Below, in pieces: positions 1 through 10,551 of a stretch of 64,000 nt of DNA. The notes beneath the pieces were generated by a model. The model was not told where the DNA came from and did not search any database. It was given only the letters and a program-made list of their open reading frames with translations. Made by a program: the position numbers and the translations under genes. The DNA lies in NCBI RefSeq assembly GCF_037126465.1, contig NC_088210.1, forward strand, positions 26,313,511 through 26,377,510, written 5' to 3'. This DNA is from Ornithodoros turicata. Its lineage: Eukaryota > Arthropoda > Arachnida > Ixodida > Argasidae. Position 1 is the stretch's first letter. Each line of letters opens with the position of its first letter.

Positions 1-76
1 GGATTAGCACGGTAAATATATGAAATAGGAATTAGTATTAGGAATACGATCTTCGCAAATGAGATGAGCATCGTTT

Positions 77-82
77 ACCTGT
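77..82 (-). other. Splice donor of the receptor exon
   Basis: On the minus strand the sequence reads CAG|GTAAAC. The GT is at 78/77, directly after the LSLPQ codons at the end of TM4. The reading frame closes about 70 bases into the putative intron. Confidence 0.7.
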
Positions 83-597
83 GGTAAACTTAGCAGCGCA
101 CTGACCAACCAGACCGTCAGAACCAGCCTGCGAACACAACTCCGGTTCCTGGCTCTCTCGATCGGCCTCCGCAGTGCCAGCAGCTGGTCGTAGCCGATCA
201 CCACCAGGATGAATGTCGACAGATACAGCGAGAACATCTGCATGTACTTCAACAGTTTACACAACGCAGCGCCGCCTCGCCATTCCACGGTCCACGTCCA
301 CAGGGCCTCTGCCAGAATGCACCACACCGTCACCAATGAGTCAGCCACCGCCAAATGTGCCAGAAGGTAGTAGAGCGAAGACCTGCAGGTATTCCATATT
401 GACACGAGGGTGGCACAGTTACCGACGAGCGAACCTGCTGCGATGACCAGCAAAACACCCACGCGAATTACGGCAGCCTGCGTCAGTTTAGGCGCTTGCG
501 CAGGTTCCTGTGTAGCGGGTAAAGTACCATTGGCGTAGGACGCGTTCCAACAGATGATGTCACCTTCAACGCAAGCAGCGTAAAGCACCTGGGACAT
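79..597 (-). CDS. First coding exon of a neuropeptide GPCR (GnRH/AKH/ACP/corazonin receptor superfamily)
   Basis: Partial receptor, 173 codons in this exon. The ATG at 597-595 sits in a good context (GCACC before ATG). The extracellular N-terminus has two N-glycosylation sequons (N18-A-S, N23-G-T). TM1 is about residues 42-66 with the GN pair at 59-60. TM2 is about 76-98 with LAVAD and the conserved Asp at 86. TM3 is about 110-135 with the disulphide Cys at 113, and TM4 is about 157-172 with Trp163. The stretch QMFSLYLSTF at TM3 is typical of corazonin, ACP and AKH receptors. The exon ends after LSLPQ at CAG|GTAAAC (GT at 78/77, phase 0), where this family often has an intron. Reading past it meets a stop at 4-6, which supports splicing. 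The usual DRY at the end of TM3 is D-Q-L (137-139). The rest of the gene is off the left edge. The class A assignment is firm; the exact ligand group is not decidable from TM1-4. Confidence 0.85.
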
Positions 598-1363
598 GGT
601 GCTCTCGGATGTACATCGTGAACTGCAGTTCGTCTGTTGGTCGCATACGGTTAGGAGCGAGGGCAGCGGAGGAGGGAGAGAGAGAGAGAGAGGATAGAGA
701 AGGGAGAGGGTTTATGCGTGATAGAGGCGAGACGCCTTTTTGATCGTGGAAGTTTCAGCAATGCTTGACAGAGAGGTTGTCCTCCATTCTTCTTCGCTTC
801 GTTTCTCAAACAAGGCTTTCGGATTTAAAATCCCATCTGCAACGTTAGGGAAGCGAACACTGTCATTTCAGCGAGTGTTTGAACAGGCATGTTATCTGGG
901 AGGAAAATGGCTTTATGGAAAGAGAGAACTGTGTATCATCACTCCGCTTCCCACGCTCAAGGGGGGGGAACAATGTCGCAAAAATATCGATTCGTATTGA
1001 TCGGTTTGTGTCATCTGGCCGATTTTGTGTTTTATTATGTCGAGCAGCATACTGAAGGCTCTATCGTGACAAAATGGTCAAAAAGTAAACTTAGTTTGTT
1101 TGCGCTTGCAGTATAAGTAAAATGTAGAGATAAAAAAATATGTATGAATGTAAATACGGAGACGTCGGTTTGAGATAGACTGGTACTCCCAATAATTAAT
1201 AGAGGGGACACACTGTCTAGTAAAGGAACGTGAAAGTCACCTCAAACACATAATTTTTTACTGCGTAATATGTGAAAATATTACCTTCAGGAACCATAAT
1301 TAAGGAGGACATAAAGGAACTATTCAGGAACTGTCACCCAATTTTCTTTTCTTTTTTTGGAAC
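598..1363 (-). promoter_or_regulatory. 5' UTR and proximal upstream region of the receptor gene
   Basis: This non-coding stretch lies directly upstream of the receptor ATG. It contains a purine tract (GA repeat, about 676-693 on the plus strand, so CT on the transcript strand), which is common in arthropod 5' UTRs and promoters. No convincing TATA box or initiator could be placed. Nothing else is recognised up to the SINE-like repeat at 1364. Confidence 0.35.
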
Positions 1364-1612
1364 GCCCGCGTTTCCTGAGAAAGTTAGTTTGCAAGAGCGG
1401 TGGCGACCTCTCCCAGCTCCTTCTGACATGTTTTGACATCACATCAGCGGAACACGTTTATTGGCGAGGAAGGAAGTGAGGTGTTGGTGGCGGTAAAAGG
1501 GCCCACCGTTGTCGGCCTCACAGAGGTGGGCAACGTCACGAGTAACGCCCTGGGAAATGTGCGCCCTGGGCCGAGTTCTCAGAGAACTGTGCCGACATAT
1601 GTCTGATAGCCT
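1364..1612 (-). repeat. 5'-truncated tRNA-derived SINE with 3' extension, copy 1
   Basis: About 1490-1612 matches, in reverse, the body of the SINE at 3580-3844 (CGGCACAGTT, GGCGTTACTCGTGACGTTGC-type segment). The tRNA head is missing. About 120 bp next to the body (1364-1484) recur beside the SINE at 8050-8410 in the same arrangement. That extension contains AATAAA on the minus strand (TTTATT at 1457-1462), so it may be the true 3' part of a longer subfamily. Confidence 0.6.
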
Positions 1613-3566
1613 AGGTCGCAAGTATGCAGCCGAAAAAAAAATACCACATAAATGCGTCGACGATTTTCTGAAATCTCTTCAGCCAGGGCTCTCATTAAAC
1701 TGTTCCGATAAAATTCTCTGACGCTTAGCCTTGACAAACACGAGGAAACTATCTTGCGAGTTCGCGAAAGGAATATAAAACACGAAGGCTCCCAACTTCC
1801 CAAGGTCAAAGATAGTTTGGCGCTGCGCAAAAGCAGAAGAAGAATCTCCATTTGTCACTCCAGTCGGAACTCGATCGTCCGCGCATTAGACCGGAAATAT
1901 ATGGGGCACAGGTTGTAGGCCTGGAAGCAGGCATCCAATGGACTTTTCGCGGCGGATGTCTCGTTATTATCACTAACGTTAGACGTTCCTAATAGTCGTT
2001 TCCCTTCACAACAAAGGCAAAAGAAAAGCGTACAGCTGTTGTCTTGAGGTAATCGGTGTGGGAGCGGAAGCTGTGGTAGGAAAAATGATTATGGTGTCGT
2101 ACGGGTAGATTGGTCGGCCAATCGTCATACATGACGCCATGGATACTTTTTTTGTAATCATCCGCTACGCGTAGCGGCGCGTATTCGAGACCGGATGAGC
2201 GTGGAAGGAGCATGCGACTATCGCGAAAAGAAAGAAAAGAATAGTTTTCTGAGTAACCGGATGAAGTTGACTTAGGGAGCAAAATTCTGCATATTATTTT
2301 CCACGCATCTTTATTATATTATGCATATATTTGTTACGTTTTCTCCGAGTTGAAAGGAAGCAATAGAGGGCGTTAGCAGACCGCTGATAACGTGGTTTCC
2401 GAGGTACCGTATCTACAGCTCCCAATCAACGAATAAGAATATGAACATGCATGCCGCAATAGGTTCCGGTATGTAGACGATATCTTCGCGGTGACGTTAT
2501 CTTATCAACGGTCTGTCAACGCTCTTGATTAGCCGCTGATCATCCAATAGACTTATTCCTCTCTTAGTCCGCTTATAACGATATGCGTCATAAAAGGTAA
2601 AAGATACCAGTAGAGGCGCGACCACTTTATGCGATTTCCTCGATTCTTGGGTTCACGAATGATCAACACACACACACACACACACACACATGATCAATGT
2701 TACTGGTGAACTGTTCCTTTTCTAGCAGATATGCACGCAGACGGGAGCATATTATAGTGATGTCGCGTCACGTGGTGCGTCGCGTGACAGTTGACTGGCT
2801 TTCACATTGACACAATGTGAATGACAATGGCCGTCACACTCTTCATCGAAAATCTTCTTGCGTCAGAAGATATGGCAGTCAGTTATTCGCACGGTCAGAT
2901 CAGATGATCATGTATGGAGCACAAGTGCATTCACTGCGGGCCATACACAATCAGAATCCTCGTCTAGATATCTGTCTGCATCGTGGATTTGACCTTGCTT
3001 GACAGGTGGTTGCTTAGGGGTTCGATACTTAAATGGCTGACTTTGACTAATGCAGGTGATGATGATGAAAAAAAAATGTGCGGAAATTAATGCTGTTATG
3101 AACTTTTCGCATGAAGTGGCCGCCCAGTAATAATAATAATTATTCACCACCCTCGTGGATGCGAGTTGGGACAAATAAGCCCAAGCGACATGACAAAGCT
3201 CCCAACCCCCCGGCAGCATCATAAACACACCAATAATAAATATATTTACAAGCATATGTACAAGTCACAGGGTACAATCCAAAAAAGAACAGACCAAAAA
3301 GAACAAAAAAGACAGTACGTGACCGAAGCTGAAAATTCGAAATTGCAAAGTAAAATTGTCAGCGCTTAGTACACAACGTGGTCCGTCGTCAAAAATCGGT
3401 CTGCAAAGCATGACCGATATTGGACTTTGGAGCATGTTTCACGAACCTCAGCATCTGCAAAGTACACAGACGGTGGTCTTCTTCTGCGTACGCCCTCTCA
3501 AGGCAGGCAAAGCACGCTTTACAGGAACCACATCATGATAGGTCGGCGAGGTTCTACCCGTAGGTT
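1613..3566. other. Non-coding stretch, no gene seen
   Basis: ORFs here are short and have no recognisable motif. An (AC)n microsatellite at 2666-2690 is flanked on both sides by TGATCA. No other element boundaries could be defined. Confidence 0.5.
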
Positions 3567-3579
3567 CCTTACGTATAAC

Positions 3580-3844
3580 AGCAGCACCACCACCAGCTCG
3601 CGTGGCTCAGTGGTAAGCGTGCTCACCATGTCACGTCAAGACTGGGAGGTACCCGGGTTCGAATCCCGGTGCCGGCTGTGCTGTCTGGGGTTTTTCCTGG
3701 GTTTTCCTCGGACGCTTTCAGACATACGTATGTCGTCACAGTTCCCTTAGAAGTCGGCCCAATACGCACATTCCCCCAGGGCGTCAGTCGTGACGTTGCC
3801 CACCTCTGTGAGACCGACAATGGCGGGCACTTTCACCACCACCA
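3580..3844 (+). mobile_element. tRNA-derived SINE (Ruka-like) with intact target-site duplication
   Basis: Pol III-type SINE. Box A-like TGGCTCAGTGG is at 3603-3613 and box B GGTTCGAATCC at 3656-3666. A body shared with several other copies in this window follows, ending in a CACC-rich 3' end. It is flanked by a perfect 13-bp direct repeat, CCTTACGTATAAC, at 3567-3579 and 3845-3857, as expected for a target-site duplication made by target-primed reverse transcription. The family resemblance to the ixodid SINE Ruka is from memory; the SINE class itself is seen directly. This is the best preserved copy here. Confidence 0.8.
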
Positions 3845-4048
3845 CCTTACGTATAACGCTACTAGGTAAACAGTGAATTGCTCATAAACGTGGAGTGAAG
3901 TCGTGATGTCGAGATGGGAGTGCCTCGCCGACCCCCCCGACTGAAATTCTCATTTCAAAGCCATTAAAGTTGACAAGAACAGAAAGTGGAAGTGAAGGAA
4001 CTGAAGTCGGGGTGTTCATAAACATTGAGGGATCAGCAGGATGCTTAA

Positions 4049-4653
4049 AGGAGGTAAAGACTCCTATCTGCATGTATTTAGTTACGGGTTTAATAGATGT
4101 AATATTGTTCTTCTACGCTTCGTAATTCTATTCACAATTTATTGTTCAATTCATCTCCTTCATAACTTGTGCAGCGTTAATACAAAAACGCACTCTCTTT
4201 CGTATTCGGGCGACTAGACGCACCGCCGTCCAGATACCTCTATCCATCGTAACATCATCTGAGGAATTGTAGCACCCAATCAGATGCCAACGCGGAGGTA
4301 CACATAACGTTCTGCTGTACTCTCTTCAAGATGAACTTCACTACATGGCACGCTCCTAGCCAACCATCATCCCGAATGACAACGTTCTCGTCTCTGATTT
4401 GTTGAAAACCGGAGGCGTAGTCCATTTTGTAGCCGTGCATAATAGATACATAATAGGCTCCACCTCTCGTTATCAACAAATCATGGGCGAGGACGTTGTC
4501 ATTCGGAATGATGGTTGGCCAGGAGCGTGCTATGTGCTGAAGATACGCACCTGTCAGATTCATCTATACAAAAGGTGTCACAGACAACACGTTGAGATCG
4601 CCGTTTGGGGCCGACACAGTCGGCGGGCTCGCTTGGTACAGTTCATAGCTCCT
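4049..4653 (+). mobile_element. TTAA-flanked non-autonomous DNA transposon, copy 1 (605 bp)
   Basis: Bounded by TTAA at 4045-4048 and 4654-4657, with short inverted termini AGGAG...CTCCT. About 90 percent identical by eye, over its whole length, to the element at 53026-53629, with the same ends. TTAA duplication is characteristic of piggyBac-type transposases. No transposase ORF is present, so it is a MITE mobilised in trans. A degenerate family H hairpin sits inside (about 4325-4556), and the second copy has the same nested hairpin. Confidence 0.75.
4325..4556. repeat. Degenerate family H hairpin nested in the TTAA element
   Basis: Arms related to the TA-flanked hairpin family are recognisable (ATGAACTTCAC at the left; GTTGGCCAGGAGCGTGCTAT at the right). 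The terminal CACTCTT/AAGAGTG bases are lost. The same relic is in the second TTAA element, so it was there before that element copied. Confidence 0.65.
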
Positions 4654-4657
4654 TTAA

Positions 4658-7600
4658 ATAAATGGTGACCGGACATTAATCATCTATATGATCAGCAAGT
4701 GACATTCTACGTAAACTACTAACGAAGAATTAAGGAGATGCAAGTGGAAGTATTAAGGAAAATAAGCTAGAATGCAAGATACCCTGAGCTGGTGAGAGAA
4801 TCGTAATCAAGGTGTAATTCGCATACTTAGGGACCTGGAGAAACAACAACAAGATGCGAGATGATACGGTTCCACGGTTCCAAGATCGCAAAGTAGCGCA
4901 GAAGCTGATTATGCAATCAGATAAAAGCCTGCGCTGCACTAGGGCTTATGCGGTCTTGGTTTCTGTTAATAAAATGTTCGCACCGTGGTCGAAGTCTTCA
5001 CGATCTCGAGGGAAGTCGAGACCAGAATGGCCGCGTAAATTATTCACGTATCTGTAACAAACATCGAAAGGTAATCACGAGTCCAAGAACATCAGGCTTT
5101 TTGTTTAGTTGCGTGTTAGCAGCCGCGAAGCAACTGTGGCTATGAGCGCCGTACTGTCGTGGACATATGGAGAGAGGACAGCAAGAAGGAGTGAGGGACA
5201 GGGGGGACATACGACTCCAATGATGTGATTTCGACGAGCCACATTCACCACCCGCGGAATCTACACCATCACACCGTACTGAGACATCATCCTCTCTCCT
5301 GAGTGGTTGAAAACTTTTTGTGACACTAATGCAACTACGTTAATTGTCACAAAAAGGCGTACGTCCCCACGCTTTCCACAAACCAGAAGTTATGATGGTA
5401 TAGTTTTGTGAATCGTTGACCTCCAGCGCGTTATGTAGTGAATTTCTGTTATCTGTGAAGTTACGTAAGTCTTAAGTGCTTACGACCTCTCTGCTTCAAC
5501 GTAGACATCTCAACTGTTGAAATTCTACACGCTGCACAAATGCCCTATAATGGCATGATAGGAGTAAGTGTGGACCACAACGTGATCAAATGTTTGAGAT
5601 CACGATAGTAGACTTTAACAGTGACTGCCTCGCGAAACTCGACAAGAATCACACAAATGCAGGGAACAGGTACGAGTCAGTGTGAGGAGAATCTGTCGAT
5701 AGTTTTCTTTGCACCAGAGGCAGATTCGCCGTCTATGAGAAGGGTCCCAGTCTTTTTTGATGCAGGCAGCAAAACACACACACGCAATCACATACATAGG
5801 ATGATGAGGTAATGGATCAGCAAGAAAAGAGCAAATATTGATGATTAAAAGCGTTAAACCCCCAGTGCCGGGAGCTAAAAAGACAGACACAGACACAAGC
5901 ACTGGAATATTGACAATGTAAATATTGAAAATTTTTCTTGAGCATGCATCCTTCCACATATATAAAATTCTGATCGTACCATATAGGAGAGGATAAATAC
6001 GGCCTTCCCAAACATCGTTGTGTCATTGTACCGTACGCCATATACACCGACTTTCTGCATATAAAAGACGAGCACTGCATCATAAATTGGCATCGCTGGC
6101 ATCGTCGTGAGGGCTGAGGAAAGAAACAGCGCTGTCCGCCCTTGCTGGACTATGAATTTGGACAATGAGATTTATGGATTTCACAACGTATAACTTACAG
6201 ACCCTTCGGCAGCAACTGATGTGACATTCGAGTCGTTCATTGATGTCAGCGCGGCGAGGGAGACGTGTCCGGTGGACAGCACGGATGGCGGTTCAAGCAA
6301 TGACCAAGATACGAATGAAGGGTGTAGGAACATCCGGCGAAGTTATGATATATGGTAAAGTTCGAGGGCAAGATGCTCCGAGCTAAATTTCTTAGCTCTC
6401 GGACCGTTTTTGTGCGGGAAAGATCGTCTGCGCGGGAGACACCAACAGCAGAAATCGGCGGATATGTCGCTCGCTACAGTGTCGTCTACCTGAAGCGAAG
6501 CAAACATACTATGTTTGTATGTAAACATAATAAATCCAAACAAACAAACAATTCCAAACCATAACTCGTAAATATTTCAGTGTTAAGCGGGGAATTATCG
6601 GAAAAGAAATCCCCTGCGTGGTTCTCGCTTTCTGAAACACAACAGAAAACATTACCCCAGCGACCGTAAAATTGCACCGAAATTCGTTGTGTTGCGCGTG
6701 GCAAGGATTGATTATAAGTTGATTAACTTTCGTAATTAGCAATTAACCGTTCGTGAAGACAAAGCGCCCACTTCGAGATAGCCATCCCCTGGTGTGATTA
6801 GTTCCCTGGACAAAGAAAAGAAGAAGAAAAACCATCGTCCCTTGGCTATGGATTTCGCCGACCGTCAAGCATCTTCATCGCTGCTAGCTCAGGTCACTTT
6901 TTATTTCTTTTGTTTTTGGTTTCATCACCACTTTGATTCATTGGTGGCGTTCTATCTCTTCTAATTAAACCCCCACTTAGCGCAAAACTGCTATTAACGT
7001 TCTTTACAAAAAAGTCTTTAAAAAGAAGAGTTTTCTTAAAGTTCGGTAAGCTTGTCTGTTAAAAAATTCATGGTGCTCATTCCTTTATTGTTGTGTGGTA
7101 TTAAGATGCGTAGTATATACGTAGCATGTAATGGTATATGTAATGGCCAGGAATATATACCGAAAGGCCTCGCTGATAGGCTGGATGGTGAAGAAGTCCG
7201 CGTTACCAAAAAAGGAAAAAAAAAGCGCACGAGCGACGATCTGACTTTTCAGAAACTGCGGAGTCAAATACTTGGACAAATCCTCGTTCAAACTTAAATA
7301 CCTTACAAATCATAAAGGTAAATTAAGGCGCATCTTTGGGTATGCTGCGAAACGGGTTTTAAAAAGCGGCCGCGTCCTGACTCTGATCTTCGGTCGCCCT
7401 CACTCGTTTCGGTGCCATTGCTCTTTCTCTTCCTCCTCCTCCTCCTCTTTTTCTTTCACCACAACTGCTACGGATGGACCGACACACCTGTCGACGTTTG
7501 CACACCCTATATAAAAGCTGTATATAATGATATATATTATATATATATAGCTATATATAAATACCGGGTGTTTCAGTTAAATCCCCGGGCTAAATAATTC

Positions 7601-8049
7601 GCGAACGGGTGCACCAGTCGACGAACTTTCTTCTTTACAAGTATCTGTCCGATATCCTGTATATTAAGCTATAACATTAAAGCTGTCGCTTTAGTATTGC
7701 CAGCGTTTGTTGCTTAACCTGGCAAGTGATATTAATGTACGCGCAATGAATCATAATAAAGTGGCCATTCAGAGCCTATCAGCGTGTACCAGCCAGAACA
7801 AAGTGAGTTCTTCCTTGTTGCAGAAACGCGGAAACTAAGAGCAATCAAGAGAATCCGATGCTGTGAACGCCCCGAGAGAAACAATCGTTTCTCACAGTCT
7901 CGGTGAAAGGCTGATGGCACTCATGAATAGGAAGAAGAACAAAGGTTCCATCTATTGTTTTCTTCTCCTGGGATTCTGTTGACGTATGTGACAAGATTCA
8001 TTTGGAAGTTCCTCTCGGTGCCTTCATTTGGACACATACCGTTGCACAT
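4658..8049. other. Non-coding stretch with scattered repeat relics
   Basis: No gene is recognised. There is a remnant of a family H hairpin at about 5286-5390 (GTGACA...TGTCACAAAAAGGCGTACG). A degenerate copy of the segment also found at 15785-15880 is at about 5850-5950 (CCAGTGCCGGGAGC...CAAGCACTGGAAT). A CT/CTC-rich tract lies at 7425-7455, a (TA)-rich block at about 7520-7562, and a GGGTGTTTCAG-type transposon end at about 7564. Confidence 0.45.
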
Positions 8050-8410
8050 GCCCGCGTTTCCTCAGAAAATTAGTTTGCAAGAGCGGTGGCGACCTCTCCC
8101 AGCTCCTTCTGACATGTTTTGACGTCACATCAGCGGAACACGTTTATTGGCGATGAGGGAAGTGAGGTGTTGGTGGTGATGGTGAAAGGGCTCGCCGTCG
8201 TCGGCCTCACGAAGCTGGGCAACGTCACGACTGACGCCCTGGGGAAATGTGCGTCCTGGGCCGACTTCTAAGGGAACTGTGCCGACATAGGTATGAAAGC
8301 GTCTGAGGAAAACCCCCAGACAGCACAGCCGGCACCGGGATTCGAACCCGGGTACCTCCCAGTATAGACGTGACATGGCCAGCACGCTGACGCACTGATC
8401 CACGGCGAGC
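8050..8410 (-). mobile_element. tRNA-derived SINE with 3' extension, copy 2
   Basis: On the minus strand: tRNA-like head (GCTCGCCGTGGATCAG...), box B GGTTCGAATCC at about 8339-8349, the common SINE body, then a 120-bp extension (8050-8170) shared with copy 1 at 1364-1484 and including AATAAA. The head is more diverged in box A than the copy at 3580. The right end abuts a half-hairpin of family H. Confidence 0.7.
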
Positions 8411-8457
8411 GCACGTGCGTGGGGGGGAGGGGGGAGGGTAATGGCAGGATAGGCTCA

Positions 8458-8574
8458 ACTGCCACAAAAAGGCGTACGCCCCTCTCTCTCCTCGAATGAG
8501 AAGCGGTAACCCTATCATTCGTGGCAATGGTTGGCGCACAGCGTGCTATGCGGTGAAGCTCTGTATTTAGAGTG
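8458..8574. repeat. Right half of a family H hairpin (subfamily 2)
   Basis: It matches the right arm of the element at 23037-23302 (TGCCACAAAAAGGCGTACGC ... GTGAAGCTCTG...TTAGAGTG) and ends at TA 8575-8576. The left arm is missing; a G-rich tract and the SINE replace it. Confidence 0.7.
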
Positions 8575-8625
8575 TAAAGTAAAGTAAGCCATTCCGTTTA
8601 GTGCATTAAGTTTGCAGTGTGGCTG

Positions 8626-8889
8626 CACTCTTAGAAATGAACTTCACCACACAGCACGCTTACAGCCAACCATAGTCTCGAATGATATCGTTGTCTGCCC
8701 TGATTTGTTGAAAACGAGAGGCGTACGCCTTTTTTGTGAGACTTATGCTGTTCATAATTGTCACAAAAAAGGCGAACGCCTCCCGTTTTCATCAAAGGAG
8801 CTAAGGAGATAACAAAGGAGATAACAACATAATTCGACATGATGGTTGGCTAGGAGCGTGCTATGCGGTGAAGTTCATTTCTAAGGGTG
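8626..8889. mobile_element. Family H hairpin MITE
   Basis: Palindromic element with termini CACTCTTAGAAATGAACTTC and its complement (ending in AGGGTG). The two arms pair over most of their length, through GGCGTACGCC and TTTTTGTGACA-type segments near the centre. The right flank is TA. Confidence 0.75.
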
Positions 8890-9719
8890 TAAGGTATAAC
8901 GCTATACTTGTGGGCAAGTAAACTGCTACAGATAAACTACGCCCACAAATCTAGATATGTCTGTTTTCGTCTTAGGCGTGCCCATGACGCCTAAACGAGC
9001 CATGAGACAGTGCGCCCGCATGCTTCAAATTGTGGCTCGTACACTGATCAGGTTGCGAAAACATTCGCCGACGCACGCATAGAACATCTGAATGCTTTTA
9101 TCGCAAATACGCAAAATGTTTTCGTTAGCACGACATTTAGTGGATCAGCTTCCCAGTGTGCATTGACGTCCGCCAACGTCTTATATGCTATCTCTTATCT
9201 TCTTATCTTATATTCTCATCTCTTATGTCACTTATCTAATATGCGCGGTCTACAATTCTCTGCTGGCGGAGATATACCTCTGTGACTGTGGCTCTTTTAT
9301 ATGTAATTCGAATATCGGAAAATAGGCGCATCATTATTTGTGCTTTAACCTACTATACGTGCTGACGTTTTTTTGCTTGTGCTGCATTTTTGAACCTGCG
9401 TTTTTAATTTTAATTCCGCATCATCGATCCTACACCGGGAACGCAGCGCTGCAAAGTACATGAACCAGCTATTACACAACAGTAACGATTTTTGAGTTTT
9501 TTGTGTTGATCCACGGCTACGAACGCTTCCTATCGTCGCTATATCGGGATTCAGTTCGCAACAGAGAAACTCGCACAGAACGATATTAAAGCTTCATGTC
9601 GCGAGAAAGCAAAAACAGAGCACTTGAACCACGGGGATTCTTTTGTACGTGAGCAGTTAATGAGCGAGTAACCGTTATCTGAAAGTCATTAGAGTCGTAA
9701 GTACTTCATGTGCAAACCC
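8890..9719. other. Non-coding stretch, nothing recognised
   Basis: Contains a TCTTAT/ATCTCTTAT-rich simple region at about 9180-9240. No coding or repeat motif could be supported. Confidence 0.4.
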
Positions 9720-10551
9720 CAGCTGATGACTACTTGCGATCTGTCCGCTTTGAAAACACAGACACTAATGCGGTGGACAGCTGTTGTAGTAAACACGCAT
9801 AACGTCATCGAAACAAAAACATGTTAAGAAGTGTTAGTCGACATGCTGTCCTACATTAACGGGAGTCTCTATGTTTTCGTCGATGGGAGTAGAAAGAGTT
9901 CGTGGTGTTCGATGACCATTAGTGACTGCAGCTTTTGTTGAGCTATTCTTGGGCAGAGACGTTTTTTACTGCTGTTGCGACAGTTGCCGCTTTCACGTCA
10001 TGTTCCTTTGAATTTCAGGTTAGGCTGATGTCCACAAGGCTACCTTCATTCCATCGAAACAGTCTGCACAGTCACTACATAAACTTCCAATGGCTCTTGA
10101 AGACTACCGTCTGCAGCAGGGCATTGCGGAACTTGCCTAACGATGTTACAAGCCTGACTTTTCGTGTCTTATATAATGGCACACTGCACGCAACCGCAGC
10201 ATGCCTAACAGCAACGTATGCTCGACATGCGACCGTATCCCTAACGAATCCTATAGGTCTCTTCGAGCAACGTTGCTAAGCAGATAAGTCAACGAGCCTT
10301 TCCCATCCGGCTGTGATGAGCCTGCTGTGCCGTTTGTGGTTTTTCCTGGGTTTCCCTCAGACGCTTTCAGACATATGTCGGCACAGTTCCCTTAGAAGTC
10401 GGCCCAGGACGCACATTCCCACAGTGCGTCAGTCGTGACGTTGCCCACCTCAATGAGGCCGACAACGGCGAGCCCTATCACCAGCACCACCCCCTTCCCT
10501 TCCCGCACTACCCTCTCCCCCGAGCAACGTGCAGTCCGTCCTGGGCGCGTG
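9720..10551 (+). repeat. 830-bp dispersed repeat E, copy 1
   Basis: Direct repeat of 13918-14750, about 85-90 percent identical by eye. Shared landmarks include CTGTCCTACATTAA, GGGAGTCTCTATGTTTTCGT, TTGAATTTCAGGTTA and CCCTCTCC. Both copies contain similar short ORFs (10021-10279 here), but these are interrupted and resemble no known protein. The 3' third is the SINE body without its tRNA head (about 10320-10490), so E is itself a composite. Confidence 0.7.
10320..10500 (+). repeat. Headless SINE body inside repeat E copy 1
   Basis: It matches the body of the SINE at 3580 from CTGTGCCGTTTG through CAGTCGTGACGTTGCCCACC. There is no box A or box B upstream. Confidence 0.65.
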
